Shown in pieces: positions 21,652-34,011 of a DNA stretch of 64,000 bases. The DNA comes from Kwoniella bestiolae CBS 10118 (taxonomy: Eukaryota; Basidiomycota; Tremellomycetes; Tremellales; Cryptococcaceae), in NCBI RefSeq assembly GCF_000512585.2, contig NC_089241.1, forward strand, positions 6,094,001 through 6,158,000, written 5' to 3'. The translations under genes and the position numbers were made by a program. How positions within the stretch are numbered: the stretch's first letter is position 1; the number at the start of each line of letters is the position of its first letter. Under the pieces are notes generated by a model. That model worked only from the letters and a program-made list of their open reading frames with translations. It searched no databases and had not been told where the DNA came from.

Positions 21652-22724
21652 CTTGACGTACTTCTACGAGCAGTATGACCGAGTCGGAAGGGGTGATCGG
21701 ATGATCTTGCTGAGATGTATGCTATCGGTGTTGATGAAGAAGTAAGAGATAAGAGCAGTGTAACAATGAGAAGATGTGCAAAGATGAATGAATGTCTGAG
21801 AGGTGTTGTGTTGTACTCAGCTGAACGACGGGATCAAATTGTGTTAGAGTGGCAAATTCAATTCATCCAAAGCTGCTACTCCCAAGTCGAGGCAGTTCAT
21901 TCCGTGGCTGTGGCTATTCTCCATTCTTCTATATTACGACCCCCACACGATGTGGACAAGTACTGGCAAATCGTTGCAGTATACATTACATCTGTGATAG
22001 TCGATTATAATTTGTATCTAGGGCCGAAGGATATACTCCTCGTGATTATGGCAGTTGACATAAGATGTCATGATCGCGAGCTGGTACAGTGATATAATCT
22101 TACATATCCCCCTCCCAATCCACGTTAAACCATATAATCCACATATCATCACAATTTATATAATATAATATATAAAATCATATCCATCATTTCTTTCCAT
22201 TTCTATGTATATAAGAATATAAAAGAATGACTATCGACTGGTGTTGTCCTCGTCATTTTTAGGTGTGAAGGTCGATATGAACATCTCAATAAAGATAAAA
22301 ATTAGAATGAACCCTAAAACAATGAATGAGCGAAGAAAGAAAGAAACGGAAAAGTACATATGAAATTTTAATTGAAACTGAAATGACATCTCTCTACGTT
22401 CGTTTCCCTTTTCTTTTGTCCGATGAAAATGATGAGATGTATCTTATTCAGGTATGAGGGAACGGAAAATGGGAAAATGAGATGCAAAAGAATGCTCTGG
22501 ATATATAAACTTGAATTGGGGTACTCCTAATTGAACAAACAAAAAACAGGAAAGTTACAGGTATTATCTTTTCTTGATCTCACTTCACTTTGGATGGGGA
22601 TTTTCGCTCCAATTATAAACAGGTTTCTTCTTGACTAGTAAAAGAAAAGACCTATCAGCATATCATCAATTATCAAATGAGGGAGAGGCAAACTCACTAT
22701 CTTCAGATGATATTATCGGATATC
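21652..22724. other. Intergenic, YJU2 promoter and NOT1 3' flank
   Basis: About 1.07 kb, AT-rich especially at 22130-22560. A 125-codon frame at 21715-22092 has no splice structure, motif or protein-like composition and was not called. No RNA gene seen. Confidence 0.5.
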
Positions 22725-25700
22725 TCATTGACCGCCCTGCAATTCCCTCCTAGCAACCACACTCCCTCTCACCTGGCCAAACAACCTGTAGACCTCTTCT
22801 TCCGCTCTTACGAAAGATTGTTTCCAGAACCCGTACGCTTCGTTATCCAACAGCTCGATGAAGGTCACCAATAATCCCCAAGGATGAGGTCGTTGGACCA
22901 AAGTTCGTTCAAGTAAGATCCTGGCGATTCGCTCAGGGATAGCAGAGGGAGGTTGGTTCTCTACTGGACGAGATGAAGTGCCGAAGAGGAACAGGATGAA
23001 ATGGATGAAGAAGGAAGTGTGGGCAGAGGGGTATCGAAGTTGGTCGGCGATGACGCTGAGCATGTAGTATTGGCCTGTGTACGATCAACAAGCGTCAGTG
23101 ATTTGGTCGAACAGATACTCAGCAGTTGAATATGCCGGTGACGGAGTGAAGAACGAGGATATTGGAAGAAACGACGACTCACCCTCAGCATCGAAAGCAT
23201 GAGCCAAGCCCGCCAAAACGCCCACCTCCGGCGCCTTCGCATCAAAGTCCACCACTCCAGTCTGCTGGTATCTCCTAGCCACAGCTGTGGTACCAAGGTA
23301 AAACACAGCAGCATGAAGCAACGTATGATTCCACGTGACATTCGAGTTTGTCGTACCGTCGGCGTTGGAAGTACCATTGGTGAGGGGCTTGACGGCTATT
23401 CTGTTCTTCAGTTCATTCACGATGGATGGTAAGCCAGGTACGCCCGATCGTACATATTGGTCGATGGCAGATTTCAGGTTTCCATCTGTTAATGCGCCGA
23501 TATAGTCCGATCGAACGATGGGGAACCTTTGCATCTCGGGAACCAACTGATCCAACCTCTTGTATGGGTCCGGAAGAGGAGCTTCGGAAGATGGGAAGGC
23601 AGCGAGGATGATATTCCTCATCTGGACGCAATGAGGTGGAATGGCTGTTGAAAGGGTATGGTAGAATTCGACCAAGAATTCGGGGAAGTCATGCATCAGG
23701 ATGACCAACAAGCGGATGGTGGCCTTGAAGATCGATCTTGAGGATAGTGTCATCTGATCTTGAGATTGTAAGAATGGTGAGAGGAAACGAAGTAGCCACA
23801 TCACACATCTGTGGTACTCTGGCCAACCGTCATCTCGGGCGGTTTGAAGTAATTTAGGCATGAAGAGCCTGTGAGAGACGATCGAGATCCAGCCGAATGC
23901 GAATCTTGGTGCGTAGGTTGGTTGAGTGATACCCAAATTATTGGCGAAGTGCTTCAAGCATCCAAGATAGGTTTCAGGCAAGTTGAACTCGATCGATTGA
24001 AGTTCGCTCAACATGCTGGTGAAAAACCTAGCCCAAGGTCGTTGGTTGAACGAATCTCCCATCTCCAGTTGTTTTTGAACAAGGGAGTAGGACATGATGG
24101 TGATGATTTTGTTGTAGTAGTATACGGTTCTAGGCACACTACTCGTTCCACTCTTATCCCCGTAGTTCTTGACAATGAGAACGATCAACTTAGCCAAAGC
24201 GTCGGTACCGTAGAATAAACCTTGTTGGAGTTTAGCGGTATCCAAATCGACGGCGGTGTTGATGGCTGTTCGGTAGAAGGCAGAAGAGACATCTTCACCG
24301 TTAAGGATACCTTCCTTTTGAAGATACGTGATGTATGGTACAAACGCAACCTCGGCGTTCTTGCTAGTACTGAAGACTCTAACCCATTCGAGGAAGTAGT
24401 GAGATAACCTCTCTTGAAGTTTACCGTCCATTCCGGGTTTAGCGTCCGGAGTGGGTACCGCAGGTGATTTGATAGTCCCACCTCGGAGCTCATCGAGAAG
24501 AGCTTCAGCAATTGGAGTGGCTCGACCGATCTCTTGAGCTTTAAGCAAAGCAGCTAAACTGTGGGCGAAGCCGGTTCTAGGGATGAAGGCGCTCTCAGAA
24601 ATAGAGCACTCCCGGATAAGCTGAGCAACAAAGTCGATGATCTCTTGAGCATATGATCGGACGACGAGTTGAGCCAAAGCAGCATCAAGTTCATGTACAC
24701 TGATTGATTGTGCTCGAATGAGGGTGACAGTAACTGGGACATTGAACTTTCGCTACAAAGATGGGTCAGCCTTTGCAACTTACAGCACAAGAAAAGACAG
24801 ACTTACGGGATCCTCGGCGTATGTCAACCATTGTTTGACCTCTCTACTGACTTTAGGTGACAAATCGCACAATTGCTGAAGCAAGTAGACGTAAACTTCT
24901 CTTGACAATTGAGCGTTGGACCTGTAAAGCAACTGAACGACCTTCTGAGCGATGGTGAGGGTAGTCGAGTCTCTGTTGATAGATTGGTTGGCAACAATGA
25001 CGATACCTCTAATCAAACCTCTGATTTCATGCTCAGCAGGAAGAGCAGAAATGTTAGAAGCGGGAGTTTGAGCCAGGAGTTTCTCAATCTCAGAAGCGAG
25101 TTCATGGAACTTGTCGACGCTAGTCTGGGGAGGAATAGGTTGCGGCGAAGCAACGGATTCGGGACCTTCAATAATGTTCTGGTTGAAGACTCTTGGTGAG
25201 GGTCCACGTTTGATGTCCGAAGGTACGAGTCCATCATTCAGGTTGAGATCTCTGTATTGAGCCACGAGGTAATCTCCGTTGGTAGGTGGAGTTGGGTGAC
25301 TAATCATTCTTGTAGGTTCACCAAAGTCTTCGTATACCCTGAACTGTTGTGGAGTAAGACCGCCAGGTCGAAGTTTGAGAGGGTCTGGAAGAGCATTGTG
25401 AGAAAGAGCGAAACCGAACGAAGCACCATCCCAGAATGGAGTTTGGGATCGCAAGTTCTGGTGTGCCTTTCTAGCTGCATATTGAGGAGCAAGATTGACA
25501 TCGATGTCCTTGGCGGCTTTCTCCATAGCAGCTTTCCTGAGGACTGAGCAAGCAACATCAAGGTTCTGGTTGACCACCCCAGCAATCATAGCATCGGGCA
25601 TGGAGTCATCGGTGTACCCATTCTGCTCCAACATCTGCTTGATGTTCCCAATCATACTCGTTCTAAGAGGTTCTTTACAAGTCACCAAGGCCAAGCTTCC

Positions 25701-28700
25701 AGCAAGGTTCTGTACCATCATGTGAGCAGCCGATCGCATCTTGACCGCGTCACCTTCCATACCAAAGTCTTTCTGAATCAGATCACGTGAAGAGATACCG
25801 GCGATGGTGACAGATCGTTCAATGACAGGACCAATGATTTCTCGGATAGCTCGGTCGATAGAATGGTGAACAATTCTTTTGAGCGTAGGAGCAGTGAAGA
25901 TCGGGTAATCTTGGTTGAAGATGAGGTATTGAGGTAATTGAGCGATAAGCTCGTCGACCCGCCTGTTGATGGAATCTTGCGCAGCCTGAGCAGCAGCCTC
26001 GGTTTGAAGCTGTTGCATTCGAGCATAAGCTTCGTTGCCTGGTAGTTCTGCGAATCTCTGTCCTCCATTCATAATTTCGCTTGTAGCTCTTTGAAGTTCC
26101 TGGTCGAGTCGGTTGGGTAGTTCCTCTTGAGGTGGTGGGGGAGGTACATGTAGTCGAAGCTGGTTGGAAGGTTCGATCGATTCTAGTTCCACACCAAGTT
26201 TACTGAATAATACCTCGATCTCGAACTTGAGGTTAAGCCGGAGTTCAGCGAAACGGTAGAATTCAGCCAAAAGTCGAAGGATTGCCATGAGCCAAGGGTT
26301 GGGAGTATGGAAGACGACTGAATCCTTACAAGAGAGGATAAGATTGGAGACGAAGGGGATGGCAACGATGAGTCGTTTGGTATCGAATCCTTGAATCAGA
26401 AGATCCTTCACCGACAGGTCCTTAAGCTTGATAGGCTTGTTTCGGGCAAGAGTGATCTTTCCTAGCCAACTAGCAACAGTCTTGAGGGTTGTTCTCTCTG
26501 ATGCAGAGTTCATGGTAGCTTCCGAGTTGAGCAGATCTCTAGCTTTTCGGTATGTTTCCCATAGAACATGTTTCTCGAAGACTGGCGAATGGAGAGCTTC
26601 AAGAAGCTGCATATAGATGTCGTGTCTGTTCATCTCGAGACTGACCCGCACATCGATGAAGTAATGAGCGAACCATCGAGAATATTGATTTTCGAAGATG
26701 GCGGCAAGATCTTGGGCTTTGGCTTCGTAGTTGCTGGGGGCGATTTGATTGATGATGAACATGAACGCATCTTTCTTCCTTGGATCAGGTTCCCTAAATT
26801 CATCGTCCCCTTCTTCAATCAAGATCGGTAATTTGAGTGCAGGGAAAGCAAGCTTGACACCTCCTTGCATGTCCAACTCTTCTCGTTCCAATAGCGCTTG
26901 ATGGATATCGTTGATAAGGACAGGGTGTGATTCGTGAAGAGCGGGGATTTCGAGTAAAGATCGGCATAAACCAGGGAAGTCGACCAAGGAGTTTCGCAAT
27001 ATGCTCAAGGCATTGATACCAAATTGATATAGCGACTCATGAGGTGGAGTCTTACAGGCGTCGAGGACGTATCGAGTCGCAACGAAAGCGGCTGTATCCT
27101 TGACAAGACGATAATCGATGATAGCACCGAAGAGCAGACCAGTCATGGTGAGCTCTTTAGGTGGGTATGACTTGACGAATTTGTACTCGTCGAACAAGGA
27201 GTGTAAAGCATGGGCGAAGGTATCTTGATCCACTGGGTCGTCCGACTTTTGGCATCTCTTCAACTCGTCGATCACATCATCCAGCTTCAACTGACCACCG
27301 TACATCTGCTGGTACATCTCATCCACTTTATCGACGATTTCTTTGGGGAACTTGGCTTCTGAGAAACCTTGTTCGGCTTTACTACCGGGTCTCAGATTGA
27401 GGAGACGAGGTTGAAGGATGAGGATGTCCGTTCGTAGATGCTTGAATCTAGCAACGTCTTCACGAGAAAGGTTCGGAGCGTTTCTGACCACTCGAATGAA
27501 GATAGAGTAAACGCTAGTTCCGAGAGTGTAGAGAAGGGGAGGAGCAGAGTCTGGAGCATGTTGATGATCTTGTTCCAAACGGATCTTGTGTTCTACGAAG
27601 TCGAAGATCGCTTCTAGGAATTCTTCGCCTTTCACTTCAATCCCATCGGCGAGCCATTTCTCGAGGTTCAGTAGATCTTTGTTGGAAGCGAGAGCAGCTA
27701 CGTCGAGGGTGAAGTGAAGATTTTCGGACGCGAGTAATTTGTCAAGGATCTGAAGAACGAATTAGTAAGATTCTGCGGGACCAAGCAGTGATACTCACCT
27801 TGAGCTCTGTAGCTATCTCCACGATCCTCCCAAGGTTATTCTCATCTTCACCATAGAATTCCAGTAGTACTGATAATAACCCTTCTGGACTAGCTTGCCA
27901 CATCTGATGGAAGACTAGAGCTGAAGAAGTCATAGCATTGGCTGCGGAGGAGAGGTAGACGGCGAGAAGGCGGGTATGCATATTGGCAACGGAAGGAGGG
28001 AGAGGTTTCTGATTGTCAGCTTTGTTACAACATGGCAAACTCACAGGTAGTTTTTCCAAAGCAAGCAGTACAAGCTCAGGTGCCAATTTTGCTGCGCTCT
28101 CAAGCATGTCCGTAGCTCTTCTACCAATATCAGCTCTCTCTTCCCTTTCTCTCTCCGAGGGATGATCGGTCTCGGCAAGACCACAAGCGTTGACCAAGAC
28201 TTGGATCAGACCTAATGTATTCCAAAGACCAGCGCCTTGGAGATCATTGGCTTGTTGACGAGCTACCTTGCTCAGTTGCGAATCAGAGCTTGGAGGGTTG
28301 ACGATTCGCGCATAAGACTGAGGTGAGGGAGCAGAAGGCATGGTGAAGATTGGCATGGCGTCGGGAGGTAAAATCGTGAGAAGAGATAACACTGAAAGGA
28401 GCGAAGACATGTTCTCCCAAATGGGGGCATCTAAGGAAGCAGGCAGTAACCCAGCGAGAGGTGGTACGGGTACTTGAGGAGGGACGTATATGAGGCAAAT
28501 GATAAGTGGGATAGACGTTTGATAGGCGGCGAGAGTGAGAGGTGAGTCGAAAGATTTGACCACATCAGGCCATGATATAGATGACTAAGGCAAAGTCAGC
28601 ATTTAAGTCGTGCTTAGGGAACGCTTTTCACTCACTACTGCTGACATTCCTTTGATTACACCGTGCAAGTCGACTACACGACCCATTCTGAGACCCTCAC

Positions 28701-29943
28701 ACAGACCATGAATCACATGACACGCTTCTTCCGTTACCTGCTTGCGTTGCTCCTCGGGCGACAAGCCTTCCAGAAGATAAGGGCCCCACCATCTTCCTAC
28801 AACCGCTTCTACGGTTCCTTCGTCCTGTGTGAGGTTCTCACCTAATTCAAAGAGAATGTCTTCGAGAGGCAAAGCACCTGGAGATCTGGGTGGCCCGCCA
28901 GGTGATAACGCTGAGAGAGTTTGGAGGATGATGGCGGGGGAAGAGAACTTGACAGTCAGCGAGCCAAGGAGAGTCTGACGCTGCATCGAGTTGAGCGGCG
29001 ATGAATGAGGGGAAGTAGGGTTTGTCGGAGTTGCAGGTCTTGACGTGGGGTTGCCACCGGAGGATGATTGAGAGCGCGGGAATAGTGCCAAAATCAAAGT
29101 TCTAGCTTCTTGTAATGTTAAGTCGTCTGTAAAAGGTTCTCTTCCAGGAATAGCGGTCATGGTCCAGAAGGGTACACCAGGTGATCGCAGAAGTTCCATG
29201 GTAGGTTGGAATGTTTGTGACAATATGGCATGAAAGACTGCGAATGATGCGTGGGTCGGAGGGAAGACATGAGGCGATGCGAGTGTGTATGCTGAGAGGG
29301 AGAATAACAATGCTGGTGGTAGGTTGAATAACCTAAGGGATGGTAAGGGTAATGGAGTTGTTTGTGCTGGTGATAGCATGATGAAAGAGAAGTGTGGTGC
29401 CAATTGGACATCTCTAGCTGCTCTGATAGCTTCTGTCACTAATAATCGCCATACCAGAGCGGCTTGACCTGTTGTAGGTATTTGGGGAGGAGGGGCAGCA
29501 GGATCGTCTTTGTATTGTTGTGAATGCTGGATAAGGGTTTGGAGAATTGGGTTGGCGACGGCCACAGCTCTTCGAAGGAAGTGGTGATACATCTCAGGTC
29601 CGTTCGATGAAGCAAGCTAGGTGAGGGAGAGGATGTCAGTACTGACAACTACTTTGATGATGTTGAATCGCGAACTTACCGTTCTAATTTCGGTTGACAT
29701 CTTATCGAAATTGTCTTCCGTGAATGTAGTCAACAAGAACACTATCTGGGCTCTAATGATCACCGCAGGACCACCTTGACCGTCTCTCCTTCCTCCTCCA
29801 GTGCCTCCGCCAGCGACAGCCGATGCTGTTCCGCTAGCATCACTAGCTGGTGAATGCGTCACTCCAACATTACCACCACCAAAGCCCGGCGGTGGACCGG
29901 TCCTATTGACCCCACCTCCCAGTCCGGGAGGAGGGATTGACAT
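22725..29943 (-). CDS. NOT1: CCR4-NOT complex scaffold subunit NOT1
   Basis: Central scaffold of the CCR4-NOT deadenylase, binding CAF1/CCR4, NOT2-NOT3/5 and CAF40. Predicted 2,285 residues, normal for the family (about 2,100-2,400). Exons: 29943-29680, 29616-28636, 28584-28045, 28008-27799, 27749-24807, 24752-23183 and 23074-22725. Recognisable regions: the Gly/Pro-rich N-terminus (MSIPPPGLGGGVNRTGPPPG), the HEAT-like middle part, the CAF1-binding MIF4G-like segment (near ENQYSRWFAHYFIDVRVSLE), the CAF40-binding DUF3819-type region (INRRVDELIAQLPQYLIFNQ) and the C-terminal NOT1 superfamily domain (WLLRFLSPFLQSQ, FFGTSSRPVENQPPSAIPER region). A 36-nt intron (28009-28044) has a length divisible by three and no stop, so retention would add 12 residues. 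Essential gene in yeasts; no unusual truncation. Confidence 0.96.
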
Positions 29944-30664
29944 GGGCGATGGATCACTCTTTGAGAAGGATTGATAAGGGAAGAAGGGGTTTTCCGACTT
30001 TGTTGATTGTTAGATGTTCATCCCCGCCCATCAATCTTGGAAGGGATGAAACACGTCACGAGATGGGATGGAAGCTGTTGACCGAAATCGATATTGGATG
30101 TATGTATCGAATCGGGTGTCGAGGAGTAGATGTGGTACAGGTGGGTTGTATGAGTGCTGCACAGAGTATGCACGATGATGATCACGAGTAGATGGATGGA
30201 TGGGTTGGTATAAGGATATGGTCAAAGAGTGAAATGTAACATAAGTCGAGTAAAGTCACAAGCATGCATACTCACTCATACTCACTCGTGCAAGACGCAA
30301 GACGCTACACCGGAGTTATAAATCCATCATCTCATATCGCCGTAACTGTATGATCAGCTAATAACCAGAGTGAAGAATGTGGCGCTTCCCCCTTGAGTCG
30401 AGTTACGTCATTTCTCACCGTGCACTCTTCAGCTGATATACTGAGCACAGACATGGAATGGGCATGAGGTATACATACAAGTTACATCTACATATGAATA
30501 CACGTTCGACCCAGATCGTTACCAGCACGCTGAACCAACTATCAGATGAAACCAACCGTACCAATCATATATATATCTATCGAACGCAACCCCCAGATGA
30601 CCACTTCTCCGCTTCACTCTTACAAGTCCAGCTTTTGTGTCCTGCTCAAAAGACTCCTTCCTGC
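29944..30664. other. Intergenic, NOT1 promoter side
   Basis: About 720 bp between the NOT1 start and the stop of the fourth cysteine-family member; both genes are leftward. Short overlapping frames at 30458-30912 are shadows of the neighbouring gene. No feature recognised. Confidence 0.5.
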
Positions 30665-31838
30665 TCAATCACCTCCACCCATCCACGCTAACAAGATCCT
30701 CTCCACCTCTTCTGAATGTGATCCTACCCCATCTTCCTCGATGCTTGATCGATGTGATTGCGTCTCCTCGACTACTGCCTCGACATCCTCCAATTGCTGG
30801 TCGCTTTCGATTGCTACTACTGCTCCAAACTCTACGGATGTCGTTGAGTCATGCTCCAGATCGTGTTCAAAGGGCTTGTAGTTTTCAAGCTCTCGTTCCA
30901 GTCCCGCATTAATGCCCTTCTCTTTTTGAACTTCTTTCCTGAGCTCCTCAATCATCCTGTCATCATCCACAGACTTGCTTTTCAGCTTTTCCACTGACTT
31001 CGATGCCTGTTCATACTTGATCTTCATATCCTGATATCCCTTTTTAAGCTCTTCGATATCCGCTCTCCTTCTTTCATCCAACGTCTTCAACCTAGCGATT
31101 ATATCGTTGAAGGACGCTGGTCTTTCGGGCACTGCAGAAGGATCTTGGATAGATCCGGGGGACAGTTGAGGAATAGCACCTTCGAATATGTCCTTCCTCT
31201 TCTCTCTACGGGTATCCACATCCATCGGTGGATCATCACTACTGGCAAGAGGGAGTTCCGGTTGACTGCTGGAGGAAGTGATCGTATGCGTGTTCTTCGG
31301 GGTGATGGCGATACCTTCGTGATAAGGTTTACAGATATACTGAGCAGACAATCCATGATGCTTGACGCAGTTCCTCGTATAAAACCATTTTTCCAATTTC
31401 CCACAATACCTGATCTCTCCTAGACAAGGATATCCCTCGCAATGATCCGGATGCCTAGATGGATGAAACCCCATGATTTCATCAGTCACCCATGCAATGA
31501 GTGAGAAAACGTTCGACATCGATTCACCTAAACCATACCTTTTGGTCCTTCAGATCCTTCTGAAACTTCCTCTCCTGTGCTATTCTCCTGTTATCGTACA
31601 CCCTATGATACACCGCTTTATCCTCCTCATGTCTGACCACACCATGGACGATCCCCCATTCTCGTAGTTGATCGGGGGTGGGCTGGACACAATGATCACA
31701 CGTTCGCGTGTGTGCTCGAAATCGTTTCTTCCTTCCTTTTCTGGTTAATTTGATGGATTTCCCGCGGAACTTGTGAGCGATAGGTTTTCGTCCAATCTTC
31801 TGGCGAGACATCTCAAGATCTTGATCTTGATGTGTCAA
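30665..31838 (-). CDS. Cysteine-rich/coiled-coil family, copy 4
   Basis: Unrecognised family. Exons 31838-31528 and 31454-30665 give 366 residues, or 357 if the second ATG (31811, MSRQKIGRKPIAH) is used. The N-terminus is strongly basic (KLTRKGRKKRFR), then TCDHC, a PTPDQLREWGIVHG stretch, DKAVYH, and WF at the exon end. After a phase-2 intron come HPDHCEGYPCLGEIRYC, EKWFYTRNCVKHH and CKPYHEG. This matches copy 1 in nearly every key residue. A coiled coil follows (about residues 215-290), then an acidic tail. The basic N-terminus and Cys/His cluster would suit a nuclear or nucleic-acid-binding protein, but there is no direct evidence. It sits about 11 kb from copies 1-3 on the opposite strand. 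Frame is intact throughout. Confidence 0.78.
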
Positions 31839-32426
31839 ACTTTGAAGTCGATGTTGAAGGGGAATCGAGAGAGAGGGAAAGAAGAGGTAAGTCAGGTAAA
31901 CACGAGGTACTCGAGGACCATGTGTTTTGATGATGAGTGGATTGACTCATTGATTTTCCCCAGTCAGGTTTCCTCCGTCCACGCACAGTCCTCTATCGCA
32001 TCCCTTTGGTCCAAGCAAGTGATGAAATTCGCCTGCAATCTGAGAGTGTTAGATGCATACTGATCTTCTGTCTCACTGCATATCGTTTGGGTCGGATTTA
32101 GGACGTCATGTCCTTCATCAACGACGGTGAATAAAATCAGTCGATCAGCCAGGTAGTACCGAAAGAGCTGTCATCAGCTTCGTGCTGTTTCTCGTCAAGT
32201 CCCTTCGCAGCAAGAAAAATGTCCAAGACCCAGATGGGTCAATGACACCACTAACAACTGACATGTCAGTATCTCTTCGACCGCGGCAAGTGGGATGCAT
32301 CGATGGCGCTCAGTGTGAGAACAAACCATCGGTGAACCTCAAAGCATGCATGGTTCCCGGGTGAGTCCACCATTGATTCGATCCGCAAAAGTACCACCAA
32401 GCAAGGTGTCACATCCAAAAACATGA
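31839..32426. other. Intergenic left of the tRNA-like gene
   Basis: About 590 bp. It holds a 60-codon frame (32182-32364) with three Cys residues that ends next to a GTGAGT, which might be a fragment of a gene, but no second exon or homology could be made out. Confidence 0.4.
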
Positions 32427-32512
32427 GCCGATGCAGGGGCTCGAACCCTGGACCGTATGATACACGCAAGATTACGTAAAAGTCATAAGCTCTTCCACTG
32501 AGCTACAAAGGC
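32427..32512 (-). tRNA. tRNA-Lys(UUU)-like gene with 15-nt intron; acceptor stem mispaired
   Basis: The minus strand folds as a tRNA. The D arm is GCTC-AGTGGAA-GAGC, the anticodon stem TATGA/TCATA, the loop CTTTTA with anticodon TTT, a 15-nt intron sits after position 37, and the T arm is CAGGG-TTCGAGC-CCCTG. A-box (TAGCTCAGTGG) and B-box (GGTTCGAGCCC) are intact, and a T5 run follows about five bases after the 3' end, a good Pol III terminator. The acceptor strands GCCTTTG and CATCGGC pair at only five of seven positions (4-69 and 5-68 fail), and position 73 is T, unusual for lysine. It may be transcribed, but a decaying tRNA copy is as likely as a working one. Confidence 0.6.
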
Positions 32513-33060
32513 TGATGTACAATTTTGTGTCCTGTAACACTCTACATATAATTTTCTAACTCTATCAGTGATAGCTGTCTACGAAATCGTGTCCCCAAGT
32601 CCCCATGTACATCAACTTGTTATGACAATAACGTAGGCGTCTTCTTTTAGACACAGACATTACTTCCTCCAGTCTGTTCATATATAGCGAGCTTGAGGTA
32701 AAGTCTTTTTCCCTGTGTAAGTTTTACTCCCAGGGAGCTACTGTGGACTCTCAATAAATCGTTCTGATCAATTATCGAAGGAAGCCTTTCAAGGTCACAT
32801 GAGTATCACACGACAAGTAACTTAGGTGTACTGACCACTCGTAGTGTGTATTCGCTCCTCCTCAGTGACCCATCTCCTTTGTTCTTCTCAACATCCGAGA
32901 AGCACGATGATTTCTAACGTGCGGAGCATTCTCATCTAACAATGCTTATATGGTACCCGGTGGCGAGGAGATTGTGTATCTCTGAAGTGTCTCGATTTAT
33001 CTTTCTATCTGACGATCAAATTGACGGACAATCGTTTTCAAGATTCTCACCGCCAACATC
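32513..33060. other. Intergenic right of the tRNA-like gene
   Basis: About 550 bp between the tRNA-like gene and the ATG of the small unknown gene; presumed promoter of the latter. Nothing else recognised. Confidence 0.5.
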
Positions 33061-33759
33061 ATGCCCATCGTGCCGATCACCATGTCTGAAAAGCAATCTC
33101 TCAAGTCAAAAGAGAAGATAAAACCTATCAAGGAGAAGGCTGAGTCTGCCTATACTCTGGAAAAAAGAGCCAAACCTGAATCAGGAATTGCAACTAACAT
33201 GGACAAGCTGAGCTCTTCGGCCAAAAATGATAAGAGAAGCAACAAGTCAACGAAAGAGTCTAAACACCCGGTCAATCGGGATCGTCGCAGAAAACAAGCG
33301 ACCTCAAGATCCATCATCGACGAGGAGATGCAGGCACTATGCCGTGGACTTGGAAAGATGGGTAATTACTTGCTCTTCCCTCATACGTCTGTGTGCCATA
33401 TGGCAATCATAGCGTTCTTCCCACGGTAATATGGTCAATGATGCTGATGCAGTGAACAAACAGGTCTTGATCCCTCGATGGAGAATCGTGATGAAGAAGG
33501 ATGGCTTGATAAAACAGCGGATCCTCCCGAAGAAGCCGATGAGTCCACCTGCGAGTATTTAGACTGGGATAGTCCAGGCGTGATGTTCACCGGCAGGATT
33601 CCTTACGAACACGAACCGAGTCTGGGTGTCCCAATTCCCCATTCGCAAGACGATTTGTTGGTCTTCCGATCTGTGGATAGCCGTATAGAGGACGATGACA
33701 CCGAGATTCGCCCAGTGGAGTCAGAGATAAGAGAACCTAGAAGTGGGATCCGTGAATGA
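33061..33759 (+). CDS. Small Lys-rich hypothetical protein
   Basis: Not recognised. Exons 33061-33361 and 33464-33759 (phase-1 intron, donor GTAATT, acceptor AACAG) give 198 residues. The first 100 are extremely Lys/Ser-rich (EKQSLKSKEKIKPIKEKAE) and end in a helical IIDEEMQALCRGLGKM. The second exon is acidic (WLDKTADPPEEADESTCEYLDW) with GVMFTGRIPYEHEPSLGVPI. No membrane segment or signal peptide. A second in-frame ATG lies at 33082. The same frame stays open for about 19 codons beyond the TGA, up to a GTGAGT near 33815. That may hint that the true 3' structure includes another splice that removes the TGA; I could not find a convincing one. Confidence 0.55.
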
Positions 33760-34011
33760 TCTTTCGAGGGTACAGTACAAGCAGAACCAGATGCACTCAT
33801 CGGCATGATTGGCGAGTGAGTTTGGTGGATCTGAGTGATAACATTGGACAATGCAGTTGAGATGGTCAAGTATGTCATTTATGGGTCATGTTCCCGCTTG
33901 CTACTGTAAGTTCAAGCACAATCTGTGGAACAGGTGCAAAGGGATGCGCGATCAGTAGTAGATGTACAAACCGGAAGAAGTGTGAGCAGTATTTTACATA
34001 CAAATCGAAAT

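Noticed and set aside
21715..22092. 125-codon plus-strand frame between YJU2 and NOT1
   Set aside because: No splice context, motif or protein-like composition; lies in YJU2 promoter sequence.
32427..32512. tRNA-Met from its 3' acceptor sequence
   Set aside because: The anticodon loop CTTTTA reads UUU; no CAU anticodon can be formed with the stem TATGA/TCATA.
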